DNA of 64,000 bases from Pseudovibrio sp000156235 (GTDB lineage: Bacteria > Pseudomonadota > Alphaproteobacteria > Rhizobiales > Stappiaceae): NCBI RefSeq assembly GCF_000156235.1, contig NZ_DS996805.1, forward strand, positions 992,001 through 1,056,000. Reading direction: 5' to 3'. Positions 43,530 to 52,866 of this stretch are shown here, piece after piece. The notes under the pieces are model-generated. The model was given only the letters and a program-made list of their open reading frames with translations, did no database searches and was not told the DNA's origin. How positions within the stretch are numbered: position 1 is the first letter of the stretch; the number at the start of each line of letters is the position of its first letter. A program made the translations under genes and the position numbers.

Positions 43530-45029
43530 TTACTTGTTCAGGATTTTTGCCAGAGCAAGATAAGCGATGCCAGCCACGAACAGGCCGACGAACCAAGCGT
43601 ATGTGTAGATGGTTGCGAACAGTGGAGATGCCGGACCAGTGAGGCCTACGCCCGCCAGGAAGCCTGGAAGGTTTGGCAGGATACCGATGACCAGCGCCAG
43701 CACGCCTGCCCAGTTCCAGCCGTTGGAACCAGCATAGATGCCGTTGTGCTTGAACAGATCTTCCACGTTGAGCTTGGTTTTGCGCAGCAGGTAGTAGTCT
43801 GCCAGCATCACACCTGCGATTGGACCCAGCAGCGCTGAGTATGCAATCAGCCAGCCGATGATGTGGTTCACGAGGATCCATGGGAACATCACCAGACCAA
43901 TCGCTGCGGTGATGTAACCACCCATGCGCAGGTTGATGGCTTTTGGTGCCAGGTTGGAGAACCCGTGTGCCGGAGCCACAACGTTTGCTGCCAGGTTGGT
44001 TGTCAGCGTTGCAACGATGAGTGCGAACAGAGCGATGATGATGCTCATGCCGCCCATCTTCTCGGCCAGCGCAATTGGATCCCAGATGGCTTCCCCGAAG
44101 ATCACAACAGTTGCAGACGTCACAGCAGACGCGATGAACGCAAACAGTGCCATTGGGATTGGAAGGCCGATCGCCTGTCCCATGAACTGGTCTTTCTGGC
44201 TCTTCGCATAACGCGTAAAATCAGGAATGTTCAGAGCAAGTGTTGCCCAGAAGCCAACCATGCCTGTCAGGCTTGGCCAGAAGACGGACCAGAACTGGCC
44301 TTCCTTCGGCTGACCTTCAGCAAACTGGCTTGGCGTGGAGAGCATTGCGCCGAAACCACCTGCGTTGACGTATGCCCATGCCAGCAGAGCCAGACCCATT
44401 GCGAGCAAGAATGGTGCTGCATAGGTTTCCAGCCAGCGGATGGATTCTGTGCCATTTTTGATGAAGTACAGGTGCAGTGCCCAGAACGCCATGAAGCAGG
44501 CAAACTGGCCTGCGTTGATGCCGAGGATTGGCAGCGGATCACCTGCAAGGCCTCCGCCCATGAGCGTGTTCAGGATCACATAGATCGCGGAACCGCCAAC
44601 CCATGTCTGAATACCGAACCAACCGCAGGCTACGATACCGCGGGCAACAGCTGGAAATTTCGCGCCAGCTGGACCGAAGGACGAGCGCAGCAGGACCGGG
44701 AACGGAATACCGTACTTGGTGCCTGCATGGCCGATCAGAACCATTGGAATGAGAACGATCGCGTTGGCGAGCAGGATTGTCATGACCGCCTGATCCCAGC
44801 TCATGCCTGCGCCAATCAGATAGGACGCGAGCAAATAAGTTGGGATACAGACCACCATACCGACCCAGAGCGCGGAAATGGAAACCCAGTTCCATGTGCG
44901 TGCAACAGGTGCGGTTGGCAACTGATCTTCGTTGTAAAGATCGGCATCAATTCCGACAAGTTCCTGATGGATAATACCAAACTCGTCCGGTACTACATTC
45001 CCGGTTGAGCCTAGAGTTGAATCCGACAT
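43530..45029 (-). CDS. NCS1 family nucleobase/hydantoin:cation symporter
   Basis: This is a sodium- or proton-coupled NCS1 transporter, 499 residues with twelve membrane segments. The N-terminal region with NEDQLPTAPVARTWNWVSISALWVG is diagnostic; later motifs include YGIPFPVLLRSSFGPAG and CGWFGIQTWVGG. Characterised relatives carry uracil, allantoin, hydantoins or cytosine. Its position directly downstream of dihydropyrimidinase implies uptake of uracil, thymine, dihydropyrimidines or hydantoins. Which of these cannot be told from sequence inspection. Confidence 0.92.
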   Translation of the reverse strand: MSDSTLGSTGNVVPDEFGIIHQELVGIDADLYNEDQLPTAPVARTWNWVSISALWVGMVVCIPTYLLASYLIGAGMSWDQAVMTILLANAIVLIPMVLIGHAGTKYGIPFPVLLRSSFGPAGAKFPAVARGIVACGWFGIQTWVGGSAIYVILNTLMGGGLAGDPLPILGINAGQFACFMAFWALHLYFIKNGTESIRWLETYAAPFLLAMGLALLAWAYVNAGGFGAMLSTPSQFAEGQPKEGQFWSVFWPSLTGMVGFWATLALNIPDFTRYAKSQKDQFMGQAIGLPIPMALFAFIASAVTSATVVIFGEAIWDPIALAEKMGGMSIIIALFALIVATLTTNLAANVVAPAHGFSNLAPKAINLRMGGYITAAIGLVMFPWILVNHIIGWLIAYSALLGPIAGVMLADYYLLRKTKLNVEDLFKHNGIYAGSNGWNWAGVLALVIGILPNLPGFLAGVGLTGPASPLFATIYTYAWFVGLFVAGIAYLALAKILNK

Positions 45030-45106
45030 TGAGTTTTACCCCCTCAGCTTAAAAGCAGCAAATCCCCTCTAAAAATACCGCTGCGATTAATGACCAGCCC
45101 GCGTAC

Positions 45107-45116
45107 CCCACGTGGG
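45107..45116. repeat. CCCACGTGGG palindrome in the dihydropyrimidinase-transporter gap
   Basis: The 210-base gap between dihydropyrimidinase and the transporter holds a perfect 10-base palindrome. No open frame or clear terminator is seen in the gap. The gap is long for an operon, so the transporter may have its own promoter here. Confidence 0.4.
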
Positions 45117-45239
45117 CCTGATGGCATATCGCAGCGCTCTCAAGCCCGCGACATGCTCTAATTATTGCTTCCAGGCGCATCTGGTTCCGAAAGCCAGTGC
45201 CCTCTTTTCGGAGATACGCCGTTCGCTCTGTGGTCAGGC

Positions 45240-46694
45240 TTATACGCCTGCTGGCATCAATTCTGGCCGACGCTCAACTTTGCGCGGCGCTGTGATTTCT
45301 TTCCACTTTGACAGAGCTGCGCCGACCGGAGCATTTGGCTCGCGACCAACGAACTCACCGTGACCAGGTTCAGTCTTGACCGTGCTTTCCTCAATCGCGA
45401 CCTTGCCGCGGGTGAGTGTGAAGCGCGGCAGACCGACCACTTCCCTGCCTTCGAACACGTTGTACTCAACGCAGGACTGCTGGTTGGCTGCAGTGATTGT
45501 TTTTGAGCGGTTAGGATCCCAGACAACGATGTCTGCGTCCGCCCCTTCCAAAATTGCACCCTTTTTAGGATACATATTCAGGATCTTGGCGATATTGGTG
45601 GAAGTGACAGCTACAAACTCGTTCATGGTCAGGCGGCCAGTGCGCACACCGGTTGACCAGAGCATTGGCATGCGGTCTTCCAAGCCGCCAGTGCCGTTCG
45701 GGATTTTAGTGAAGTCGCCGACGCCGAACCGCTTCTGCTCCATTGTGAAGGCACAATGGTCTGTTGCCACCACCTGCAAGGAACCAGACTGCAAGCCAGC
45801 CCAGAGGCTGTCCTGATGCTGTTTGTTGCGGAATGGAGGAGACATGACGCGCTGTGCGGCATGATCCCAGCTTGGGTTGGAGTATTCACTGTCATCCAGT
45901 GTCAGGTGCTGGATCAGCGGCTCACCATAGACACGCATACCCTTCTGGCGGGCACGACGAATAGCTTCATGGGCCTGCTCACAGCTGGTGTGCACGATGT
46001 AGAGCGGTACACCTGCCATATCCGCGATCATGATAGCGCGGTTGGCTGCCTCGCCTTCCACCTCTGGTGGGCGGGAGTATGAGTGCGCTTCTGGTCCGTT
46101 GTTGCCTTCCGCCAGCAGTTTTTGCTGCATGGTGGCGACCACATCACCGTTTTCGGCATGCACAAGCGGCATTGCGCCAAGGGCTGCACAGCGTTGGAAG
46201 GAGGCGAACATTTCGTCATCATCCACCATTAGTGCGCCTTTATAGGCCATGAAGTGCTTGAAGGTGTTGATGCCGCGATCAACCACTTCCTGCATTTCAT
46301 TAAAGACCTGCTCGCCCCACCAGGTCACAGCCATGTGGTAGGAATAGTCAGAACAGGCTGCGCCGGATTTTTGCTGCCAGATGGCAAGTGCTTCCATCAT
46401 GGACTGGCCCGGCTCTGGCAGACAGAAATCCACCACCATGGTGGTGCCGCCCGCAAGCCCTGCTCTTGTGCCGATCTCGAAGTTGTCTGCGGAATGCGTT
46501 CCCATGAACGGCATTTCCAGATGCACGTGCGGGTCAATACCGCCCGGCATGACGTAACAGCCAGAGGCATCCAGCGTTTCGTCACCGGAGAGGTTCTCGC
46601 CGATTTCGATGATCTTGCCACCATCTACGAGGACATCAGACTTGTAAGTTCTATCGGCAGTTACAATCGTGCCGCCTTTAATCACTGTAGACAT
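45240..46694 (-). CDS. hydA: dihydropyrimidinase / D-hydantoinase
   Basis: This is an amidohydrolase-superfamily enzyme, 484 residues, that opens dihydrouracil, dihydrothymine or hydantoins to N-carbamoyl amino acids. Metal-binding DPHVHLEMPFMG (about residue 57 on) and the carbamylated Lys in TFKHFMAYKGALMV are in place, as is the His of YIVHTSCEQA. Length is normal. It follows the N-carbamoyl amidohydrolase gene after 31 bases. In the reductive pyrimidine pathway it is the second step (pydB). Whether it prefers pyrimidines or hydantoins is unresolved. Confidence 0.92.
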   Translation of the reverse strand: MSTVIKGGTIVTADRTYKSDVLVDGGKIIEIGENLSGDETLDASGCYVMPGGIDPHVHLEMPFMGTHSADNFEIGTRAGLAGGTTMVVDFCLPEPGQSMMEALAIWQQKSGAACSDYSYHMAVTWWGEQVFNEMQEVVDRGINTFKHFMAYKGALMVDDDEMFASFQRCAALGAMPLVHAENGDVVATMQQKLLAEGNNGPEAHSYSRPPEVEGEAANRAIMIADMAGVPLYIVHTSCEQAHEAIRRARQKGMRVYGEPLIQHLTLDDSEYSNPSWDHAAQRVMSPPFRNKQHQDSLWAGLQSGSLQVVATDHCAFTMEQKRFGVGDFTKIPNGTGGLEDRMPMLWSTGVRTGRLTMNEFVAVTSTNIAKILNMYPKKGAILEGADADIVVWDPNRSKTITAANQQSCVEYNVFEGREVVGLPRFTLTRGKVAIEESTVKTEPGHGEFVGREPNAPVGAALSKWKEITAPRKVERRPELMPAGV

Positions 46695-46725
46695 TTTGGT
46701 CTCTCAACTCTTTCAAATCTAAGGG

Positions 46726-47997
46726 TTATTCGGCTGGCTCTGTGGTATCCTGCTCGATCTCGGCATACTCAAGCACTGCATGGAACAGTACGTCGGCACC
46801 TGCAGTTGCCCACTCTCTTGAAATTTCTTCGTCTTCATTGTGGCTCAGACCATCCACACATGGGCACATGATCATGGCCGTTGGCGCAACACGGTTGATC
46901 CAGCAGGCATCGTGGCCTGCGCCGGAGATGATGTTGCGGTGGGAATAGTTCAGACGCTCAGCTGCGTTGCGTACAGCGGTGACACAGCCTTCATCGAAGG
47001 TGACTGGATCAAAGTGACCAACTGCTTCAATCTCAATGCCGAGGCCGAGTTCTTCTGCGATTTTTGGCGCTTCAGCTTCCAGCTTGGCTTTCATGCCATC
47101 CAGAACGTCCTGATGTGGGGAACGGAAATCGATGGTGAAGACGGTTTTACCCGGGATCACGTTGCGGCTGTTTGGATAGACATCGCAGTGACCAATAGCG
47201 CCTACAGCTTCCGGCTGGTTTTCCATGGCGATCTGGTGCACCAGCTCTGTGATGCGTGCCATGCCCAGACCTGCGTTTTTGCGCATTGGCATTGGGGTTG
47301 AGCCGGTGTGGCTGTCCTTACCTGTCAAAGTGACCTGCAGCCACCAGAGACCCTGACCATGGGTGACAACGCCAATGTCCTTCTCCTCAATTTCGAGGAT
47401 TGGCCCCTGCTCGATGTGAAGCTCAAACATGGCATGCAGCTTGCGCTGGCCAACAGGCTCTTCACCCACATAACCAATGCGTTTGAGTTCATCACCGAAC
47501 TTCTTGCCTTCCGCATCTTCACGATCATAAGCCCAATCCTGCGTATGCATGCCTGCAAACACGCCGGAGGCCAGCATGGCCGGGGCAAAGCGGGTGCCCT
47601 CTTCATTGGTCCAGTTGACCACTTCGATTGGACGTTTGGTTTTGATACCACGCTCACGGATAGAGCGGATCACTTCCAGACCTGCGAGTACGCCAAGCAC
47701 ACCATCATACTTGCCGCCGGTCGGCTGCGTATCCAGGTGAGAACCAATCATAATCGGATCGAGACTTGGGTCTTCCCCTTCTAGGCGGGCGAACATGTTG
47801 CCCATTGTGTCGACGTGCATTGTCATGCCTTCGGCTTCACACCAGCTGGTGAAAAGCTTACGGCCCTCGGCATCTTCATCTGTCAGCGTTTGCCTGTTGT
47901 TGCCACCACGGACGCCGGGTCCGATCTGGGCCATATCCATCAGGCTACGCCACAGTCTGTCACCATTAATACGATGATTTGAGCCAAGTTTACTCAT
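46726..47997 (-). CDS. Zn-dependent N-carbamoyl amidohydrolase (beta-ureidopropionase-like)
   Basis: This is an M20-family enzyme of 423 residues that hydrolyses N-carbamoyl-beta-alanine or other N-carbamoyl amino acids. Metal ligands are in IGSHLDTQPTGGKYDGVLG and WTNEEGTRF, with a further His in ELHIEQGP and near the C-terminus CVDGLSHNEDEE. It is the first gene of the minus-strand operon, ahead of dihydropyrimidinase. The pair is steps two and three of reductive pyrimidine catabolism (pydB, pydC). Hydantoin utilisation or ureidoglycolate chemistry are weaker alternatives. Confidence 0.9.
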   Translation of the reverse strand: MSKLGSNHRINGDRLWRSLMDMAQIGPGVRGGNNRQTLTDEDAEGRKLFTSWCEAEGMTMHVDTMGNMFARLEGEDPSLDPIMIGSHLDTQPTGGKYDGVLGVLAGLEVIRSIRERGIKTKRPIEVVNWTNEEGTRFAPAMLASGVFAGMHTQDWAYDREDAEGKKFGDELKRIGYVGEEPVGQRKLHAMFELHIEQGPILEIEEKDIGVVTHGQGLWWLQVTLTGKDSHTGSTPMPMRKNAGLGMARITELVHQIAMENQPEAVGAIGHCDVYPNSRNVIPGKTVFTIDFRSPHQDVLDGMKAKLEAEAPKIAEELGLGIEIEAVGHFDPVTFDEGCVTAVRNAAERLNYSHRNIISGAGHDACWINRVAPTAMIMCPCVDGLSHNEDEEISREWATAGADVLFHAVLEYAEIEQDTTEPAE

Positions 47998-48156
47998 AGG
48001 TCTCTCCGATAACGTCTTTTCAACGCCGTTTTATTTAACTTACCCGAGAAATATTCTTCTGAAATACAACGGGTTAGCTGTCGTTATTTAATCTCCCGAG
48101 GGAGCATAAAACTGATAAAACCGATGAGGATATTCGCAGGATTCAAGCTCTATCTC

Positions 48157-48221
48157 TTTTTTGACATGCCTGACGGTTTGCAACCGCGTAAAGACAGGTT
48201 GCAGGCAAATTATGTCAAAAA
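48157..48221. repeat. long interrupted inverted repeat
   Basis: TTTTTTGACAT (48157-48167) on the left matches ATGTCAAAAA (48212-48221) on the right. Inside it, GCAACC (48180-48185) and GGTTGC (48197-48202) form a second arm pair, and GCCT/AGGC can pair between them. Both outer arms contain TTGACA, a -35-like hexamer, one on each strand. It could be a structured leader or a two-sided regulatory site upstream of the pyrimidine-type operon. Confidence 0.6.
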
Positions 48222-48359
48222 TTCAATCTTCTAGATTTCCCGCAGGGTTATTTTTCCCATTTGGAACAGATAGATGTAGTTTGCAGAGATCTTTCGCTCT
48301 TGCAACAGCTTAACTCAGCTTAAATCTTGGATATTCCCCTCCCAAAACTTGGGGTAAAT

Positions 48360-48375
48360 TGGACCAAACAGTCAA
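48360..48375. promoter_or_regulatory. RutR-like palindrome
   Basis: TGGACCAAACAGTCAA resembles the E. coli RutR consensus TTGACCA-N2-TGGTCAA: 6 of 7 in the left half and 5 of 7 in the right. The surrounding AATTG and CAATT extend the symmetry. It lies in the region between the divergent pyrimidine-type and F420 operons, and a rutR homologue follows the F420 operon. Binding is inferred. Confidence 0.45.
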
Positions 48376-48837
48376 TTATCTGTCAACCCACCTTCAAAAA
48401 TGGATCAATTTCACCAGCCAACTTCAAAAATTCTCCTGATATTCCAATAGGTAAAACACTTAGAAGCCCTGCCAAATCCAGACAATAAGCGTATTGCAGA
48501 CAAGAAAACTCCACAGGTTCCTAAGTTTTTTCGATGAAAATATCCGATCTATCGGAATCAAAACCTCCTCATTTGCTTACAAAAAAAAATAGCAATCTGG
48601 AAAGGTGCATATTTTTGCATGTACTGCTAAACTTTTGCGCAAATGAGCTTAAACTTCATAAATATTGCAGAGCAACTTTACAGAATGCATTGCAAAATAA
48701 AGATTTTCTTTGCTCAAATACGCCTTTTATTGTGCTTGTTTTATTTGCATTGCAGCATAATTATTCTACCCAAGAGATATTTCACGCTTGACTAACTGAT
48801 AGTTGCAGATATTTTTTTGACCGAGAGGTAAAAAATT

Positions 48838-49977
48838 ATGCTGACTGCTGACCAAGCGCGACACCTGGGGGAAGTGCGAGGCTCAGATCTTCGGGATCTG
48901 ATGCAACAGGCCGCTACAGTAAAGCGCCAGTATTGGGGCGATACTGTCACCTACTCCCGTAAAGTTTTTGTACCGCTGACAAACATGTGCCGCGATACAT
49001 GTACGTATTGCACATTTGTCAAACACCCCAGCTCGCCCGAAGCCAACATCATGACACCTGAGCAGGTGACGCGGACTGCGCGCCAAGGTGAAGAGACCGG
49101 CTGCAAAGAGCTTCTCTTCAGCCTGGGTGAGAAGCCCGAGCTGCGTTACGAGCAAGCAAAAGCTGCGCTGGCACAGCTGGGTTACGGGTCCATGGTCAGC
49201 TATCTAGCGGATGTCTGCGAGATGGTTTTGCGGGAAACAACCCTCCTGCCCCACGTGAATGCAGGTACGCTGAGCGACGAGGAAATTGATCAGCTTCGCC
49301 CCTATGCAGCTTCCATGGGCATGATGCTTGAGACGACCAGTCGCCGCTTGATGAAGAAGGGCCAACCGCACTATGGGTGCCCGGACAAAGCACCGGTTCA
49401 GCGTTTGCGGACATTGGAGCGGGCTGGTCAGAAGAAGATCCCGTTCACCACTGGCTTGCTGATTGGCATTGGCGAGACGTGGGAAGAGCGTATTGAGGCG
49501 CTGGAGGCGATCAACGAAAGCCATGCACGTCACGGGCATATTCAGGAAGTGATCATCCAGAACTTCCAGCGCAAGCCAGGAATCGGAATGGAGAACCATC
49601 CGGAGCCATCACTGGATGACATGCTGCGCACGCTTGCCGTTGCGCGCCTGATCCTGTCGCCAGACATCAGCCTGCAAGCACCGCCGAACCTGAGCGAACG
49701 GCATATGGAGTACCTGAGCGCTGGCATCAATGACTGGGGCGGAATTTCTCCGGTGACCATTGATTTCATCAACCCGCAGCATCGCTGGCCTGTGATTGAC
49801 GAGCTGGCCCAGTCAACGCAGCAAGCCGGGCAGAAGCTGGAGGAGCGGTTGACCGTCTACCCGAGCTATCTGCGTGAGAAGACCGAGTTTGTGGATCCTG
49901 TCGTGCTTTCAAAATCCAAGGGGCTTTGGGAGCAAATGGGTTCCTCCGCCGCAGTTCAGTCAGGAGGCTCCCTATGA
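48838..49977 (+). CDS. cofG: FO synthase subunit CofG (radical SAM)
   Basis: CofG and CofH together make the deazaflavin chromophore FO from a tyrosine-adduct intermediate and diaminouracil. The 379-residue protein carries the radical-SAM cluster motif CRDTCTYC (C51, C55, C58). Conserved parts include LFSLGEKPE and QAPPNLS. GAGAGG precedes the ATG at 48838. It opens a seven-gene operon whose first six junctions are overlaps of a few bases. Separate cofG and cofH (rather than fused fbiC) is usual outside Actinobacteria. Note that its precursor is also a pyrimidine, made in riboflavin synthesis. Confidence 0.95.
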   Translation: MLTADQARHLGEVRGSDLRDLMQQAATVKRQYWGDTVTYSRKVFVPLTNMCRDTCTYCTFVKHPSSPEANIMTPEQVTRTARQGEETGCKELLFSLGEKPELRYEQAKAALAQLGYGSMVSYLADVCEMVLRETTLLPHVNAGTLSDEEIDQLRPYAASMGMMLETTSRRLMKKGQPHYGCPDKAPVQRLRTLERAGQKKIPFTTGLLIGIGETWEERIEALEAINESHARHGHIQEVIIQNFQRKPGIGMENHPEPSLDDMLRTLAVARLILSPDISLQAPPNLSERHMEYLSAGINDWGGISPVTIDFINPQHRWPVIDELAQSTQQAGQKLEERLTVYPSYLREKTEFVDPVVLSKSKGLWEQMGSSAAVQSGGSL

Positions 49978-51248
49978 CGCTTCACAGTTTCCCTCACTCT
50001 GCCAGTGATGCCTTGCGCTCACATGAGCTTAGCGCACCAACACACGATATTTTGAGCAAGGCACTGGCTGGCATTGAAATTTCAGAGGCAGATGGTGAGC
50101 ACCTGTTCCGCGCTCCGGCGCAAGAGTTTCCAGCCATTGCCTATGTGGCGGACACGCTGCGCCAGCGAGTGAATGGCGACAAGGTTGGCTTTGTGGTCAA
50201 CCGGAACATCAACTTCACCAACATCTGCTACATGGGCTGCAAGTTCTGCGGATTTGCCAAGCGAACGGAAGATCCCGACGCGGAATGGCTGGTGCCTGAG
50301 CAGATCGTCGCTCGCGCGCAGGAAGCCTGGGATCGCGGCGCGACAGAGGTTTGCATTCAGGGTGGTCTGCATCCGAAGATGGAAGGCACCTACTACCGTG
50401 AGATTGTTCTGGCGATCAAAAAAGCCCTGCCGGATATGCATATCCATGCGTTTTCACCGTTTGAGGTGTGGTATGGCGCGGCCAAGACCAAACAGTCTTA
50501 TCATGCGTTTTTACAGGATTTGAAAGACTGCGGCCTTGGCTCCCTGCCCGGCACGGCTGCAGAGATTCTGGATACCGACATTCGCCAGCAGCTGACACGC
50601 AACAAGCTGAGCACCGAGAAGTGGGTGGAGATCATCAAGGCCGCTCATGAGGTGGGCATTCCCACCACGGCGACCATTATGTATGGCCATATTGATGGGC
50701 CTGAGCATTGGGCCGCACACATTGCCTTGTTGCGCGACATTCAGAAGGAAACTGGCGGTTTCACGGAGTTGGTTCCGTTGAGTTTCGTCCATTCAGAGAG
50801 CCCGCTTTATACGCTTGATCCAAAGAACGTACGCCCCGGCCCGACAGATCTGGAAGTACGCAAGATGCATGCGGTTTCTCGGATCATGCTACATGGCTGG
50901 ATCGACAATATTCAGGTGTCATGGACCAAGCTGGGACCAGAGTTTGCCTCTGATCTGCTGCAATGCGGGGTTAATGATTTGGGTGGCACGTTGATGAACG
51001 AGAGCATCTCCCGTTCTGCTGGTGCAGCGCATGGTCAGGAGATCACCGCACATGAGATGTGCCAGATCATTCAGGATGCGGGCCGTCAGCCGATCCAGCG
51101 CAATACTGTCTATGATGTGATCAATGATTTTGCCGATGGCCTGCCAGAGCAACAAGCACCGCTGATTGCGCGCGCCAACTCTACTCTTCTCAGCTTCCTG
51201 ACAGAAGAGGATGGCGCTCCCGCAAAGGTGGTTGGAGGTGCCGGATGA
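49974..51248 (+). CDS. cofH: FO synthase subunit CofH (radical SAM)
   Basis: CofH couples tyrosine to diaminouracil in the first radical step of FO synthesis. From the ATG at 49974, which overlaps the cofG stop as ATGA, it has 424 residues. The cluster motif is CYMGCKFC (C85, C89, C92), preceded by NRNINFTN. Later GGLHPKMEGTYY and SLPGTAAEILD are characteristic. An upstream extension of the frame into cofG is not needed. Confidence 0.95.
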   Translation: MTLHSFPHSASDALRSHELSAPTHDILSKALAGIEISEADGEHLFRAPAQEFPAIAYVADTLRQRVNGDKVGFVVNRNINFTNICYMGCKFCGFAKRTEDPDAEWLVPEQIVARAQEAWDRGATEVCIQGGLHPKMEGTYYREIVLAIKKALPDMHIHAFSPFEVWYGAAKTKQSYHAFLQDLKDCGLGSLPGTAAEILDTDIRQQLTRNKLSTEKWVEIIKAAHEVGIPTTATIMYGHIDGPEHWAAHIALLRDIQKETGGFTELVPLSFVHSESPLYTLDPKNVRPGPTDLEVRKMHAVSRIMLHGWIDNIQVSWTKLGPEFASDLLQCGVNDLGGTLMNESISRSAGAAHGQEITAHEMCQIIQDAGRQPIQRNTVYDVINDFADGLPEQQAPLIARANSTLLSFLTEEDGAPAKVVGGAG

Positions 51249-52219
51249 CGCAAAACGCACCTGTTAAAGTTACCCTGATTGCCGGTGGTGTTGGCGGCGC
51301 CAAGATGGCGGAAGGCCTTTATCATCTGGAGAATGTGGAGCTCTCCATCATTGGCAACATTGCCGATGATGATGCCTTCCACGGCCTTTGGGTTTCGCCG
51401 GACATCGACACCCTCACCTACACACTGGCCGACGTGATTGACCGCAAGCAAGGCTGGGGTGTGGCGGATGAGAGCCATCGCGCTCTGGAGACACTTTCCA
51501 AACTTGGCGACGATACATGGATGTCTCTGGGGGATCGCGATGTCGGTCTGCACATCTACCGCACGCATCGCCGCCGCCAGGGCGATCGGCCGACGCTGAT
51601 TGCGCAGGATATCGCCAGGAGCTTTGGGCTGACCTGTGACCTCATTCTGCCGACGGATGATGTGGTGCAGACACGGGTAAAAACCGATGCGGGTTGGCTG
51701 AGTTTTCAGGAGTACTTTGTCAAAGAGCGCTGTGCCCCTGAGGTTCGGGAGCTGCATTACGACCATATTGAAGAGGCTCATGCGACCGAGGAAGCCCTGA
51801 AGGTGTTGGCAGAGGCTGATCTGATTGTGATTGCACCGAGCAACCCGCTGGTGAGCATTCTGCCGATCCTCAAGGTTCCAGGCATTCTAGAAGCGGTGAA
51901 GGCTGCGAAAGCCCCGAAGATTGGTGTTTCGCCCATCATTAATGGCGGCGTTGTGAAAGGTCCAGCGGACCGGATGTTGGCCTCCCTTGGCTTCGAATCC
52001 ACGGCGTTTGGTGTTGCGCAGATTTATGCTGATTTTCTGGACTGCTTTGTCATTGATCATGCGGATGAGCAGCACATCTCTGCCATCAACGGATTGGGTC
52101 TGAGCACGTCACAAGATGCAATCCTGATGAAGACGCGGGAAGACAAGGTAAGGCTTGCTGCTGAGCTGCTTACTATTTCCGGCGTCGTTGATCGCTCTGG
52201 CGAGGAGCTGAGCGCATGA
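51245..52219 (+). CDS. cofD: 2-phospho-L-lactate transferase CofD
   Basis: CofD joins FO to a phospho-acid activated by CofC, giving F420-0 or its dehydro/3-phosphoglycerate variant. The protein is 324 residues, with GGVGGAKMAEGL at the N-terminus and the nucleotide part IAPSNPLVSILPIL. It overlaps cofH and cofC by four bases each. Confidence 0.94.
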   Translation: MTQNAPVKVTLIAGGVGGAKMAEGLYHLENVELSIIGNIADDDAFHGLWVSPDIDTLTYTLADVIDRKQGWGVADESHRALETLSKLGDDTWMSLGDRDVGLHIYRTHRRRQGDRPTLIAQDIARSFGLTCDLILPTDDVVQTRVKTDAGWLSFQEYFVKERCAPEVRELHYDHIEEAHATEEALKVLAEADLIVIAPSNPLVSILPILKVPGILEAVKAAKAPKIGVSPIINGGVVKGPADRMLASLGFESTAFGVAQIYADFLDCFVIDHADEQHISAINGLGLSTSQDAILMKTREDKVRLAAELLTISGVVDRSGEELSA

Positions 52220-52866
52220 CCGGATCAGCTCCTAAAACGCTGGTTGTTGTGCCGGTGAAAGATTTTGCCAAAGCGAAGTCTCGTCTTGGGCCACATCTTG
52301 ATGCCACTGAACGCGCAACTGTGGCGGCGAACCTGTTCGCGCAGACCCTTTGCTTTTTGCAGGACGCGCAGAAACAGTGCAGCATAACCTTTGATATTGC
52401 TGTGGTGACCAGTTCGCTTGAGATCGCAGGTACTGTGAACGAATGCTCTGTTCATCTGATCCTTGAAGGTCAGGAAGATGGGCTAAACTCTGCGCTGACG
52501 ACTGCAGCCCTTTGGGCTAAGGCTCATGATTATGAGACGCTTTGCGTTCTGCCAGCGGATATTGCTGCACCTGACTTTGATGAGTTTGAGCGGCTTTTGA
52601 GCCTTGCAGGTTCACCGCGTTCTCTCGTGCTGTGCCCTGCTCATGACTACGGCACCAACGTGCTGATTGCGACGCCACCGGATGCGATCACCTTCACTTA
52701 TGGCAATGCTTCTTTCCAGAAGCATCAGGCTCAGGCTGCGGAACATGGTCTGGACTGTGTGATTGCCCCCTCCTCCTCCTTTTCAAAAGATATCGACTAT
52801 ATGGAAGATCTAGCAGACCTTCAGCCCCGGCTTCTTGCAAAACATGGCGACCGGAGAGCTGTTTGA
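52216..52866 (+). CDS. cofC: phospho-acid guanylyltransferase CofC
   Basis: CofC activates the phospho-acid (2-phospho-L-lactate, phosphoenolpyruvate or 3-phosphoglycerate) with GTP for CofD. The 216 residues show the nucleotidyltransferase N-terminus VVPVKDFAKAKSRL and LPADIAAPDFDEF in the middle. Some proteobacterial F420 is built on 3-phosphoglycerate; which acid this enzyme uses cannot be told by eye. It overlaps cofD by four bases and cofE by one. Confidence 0.93.
   Translation: MTGSAPKTLVVVPVKDFAKAKSRLGPHLDATERATVAANLFAQTLCFLQDAQKQCSITFDIAVVTSSLEIAGTVNECSVHLILEGQEDGLNSALTTAALWAKAHDYETLCVLPADIAAPDFDEFERLLSLAGSPRSLVLCPAHDYGTNVLIATPPDAITFTYGNASFQKHQAQAAEHGLDCVIAPSSSFSKDIDYMEDLADLQPRLLAKHGDRRAV

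Larger units (their letters stand above)
47998..48837. other. AT-rich divergent intergenic region, no gene
   Basis: This 840-base stretch separates the pyrimidine-type operon from the F420 operon. It holds the long inverted repeat at 48157-48221, a RutR-like palindrome at 48360-48375, and five copies of a TTGCAG-like motif (near 48493, 48664, 48689, 48749, 48802). An 85-codon frame at 48534-48791 has no ribosome-binding site or recognisable sequence and is probably not a gene. Base composition is clearly richer in A and T than the flanking genes. Confidence 0.7.

Noticed and set aside
43863..45008. 381-codon plus-strand frame over the NCS1 transporter
   Set aside because: Antisense shadow of a membrane protein; composition is odd and no domain is visible.
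48534..48791. 85-codon frame in the F420 upstream region
   Set aside because: No ribosome-binding site, AT-rich, no recognisable sequence; most likely chance.
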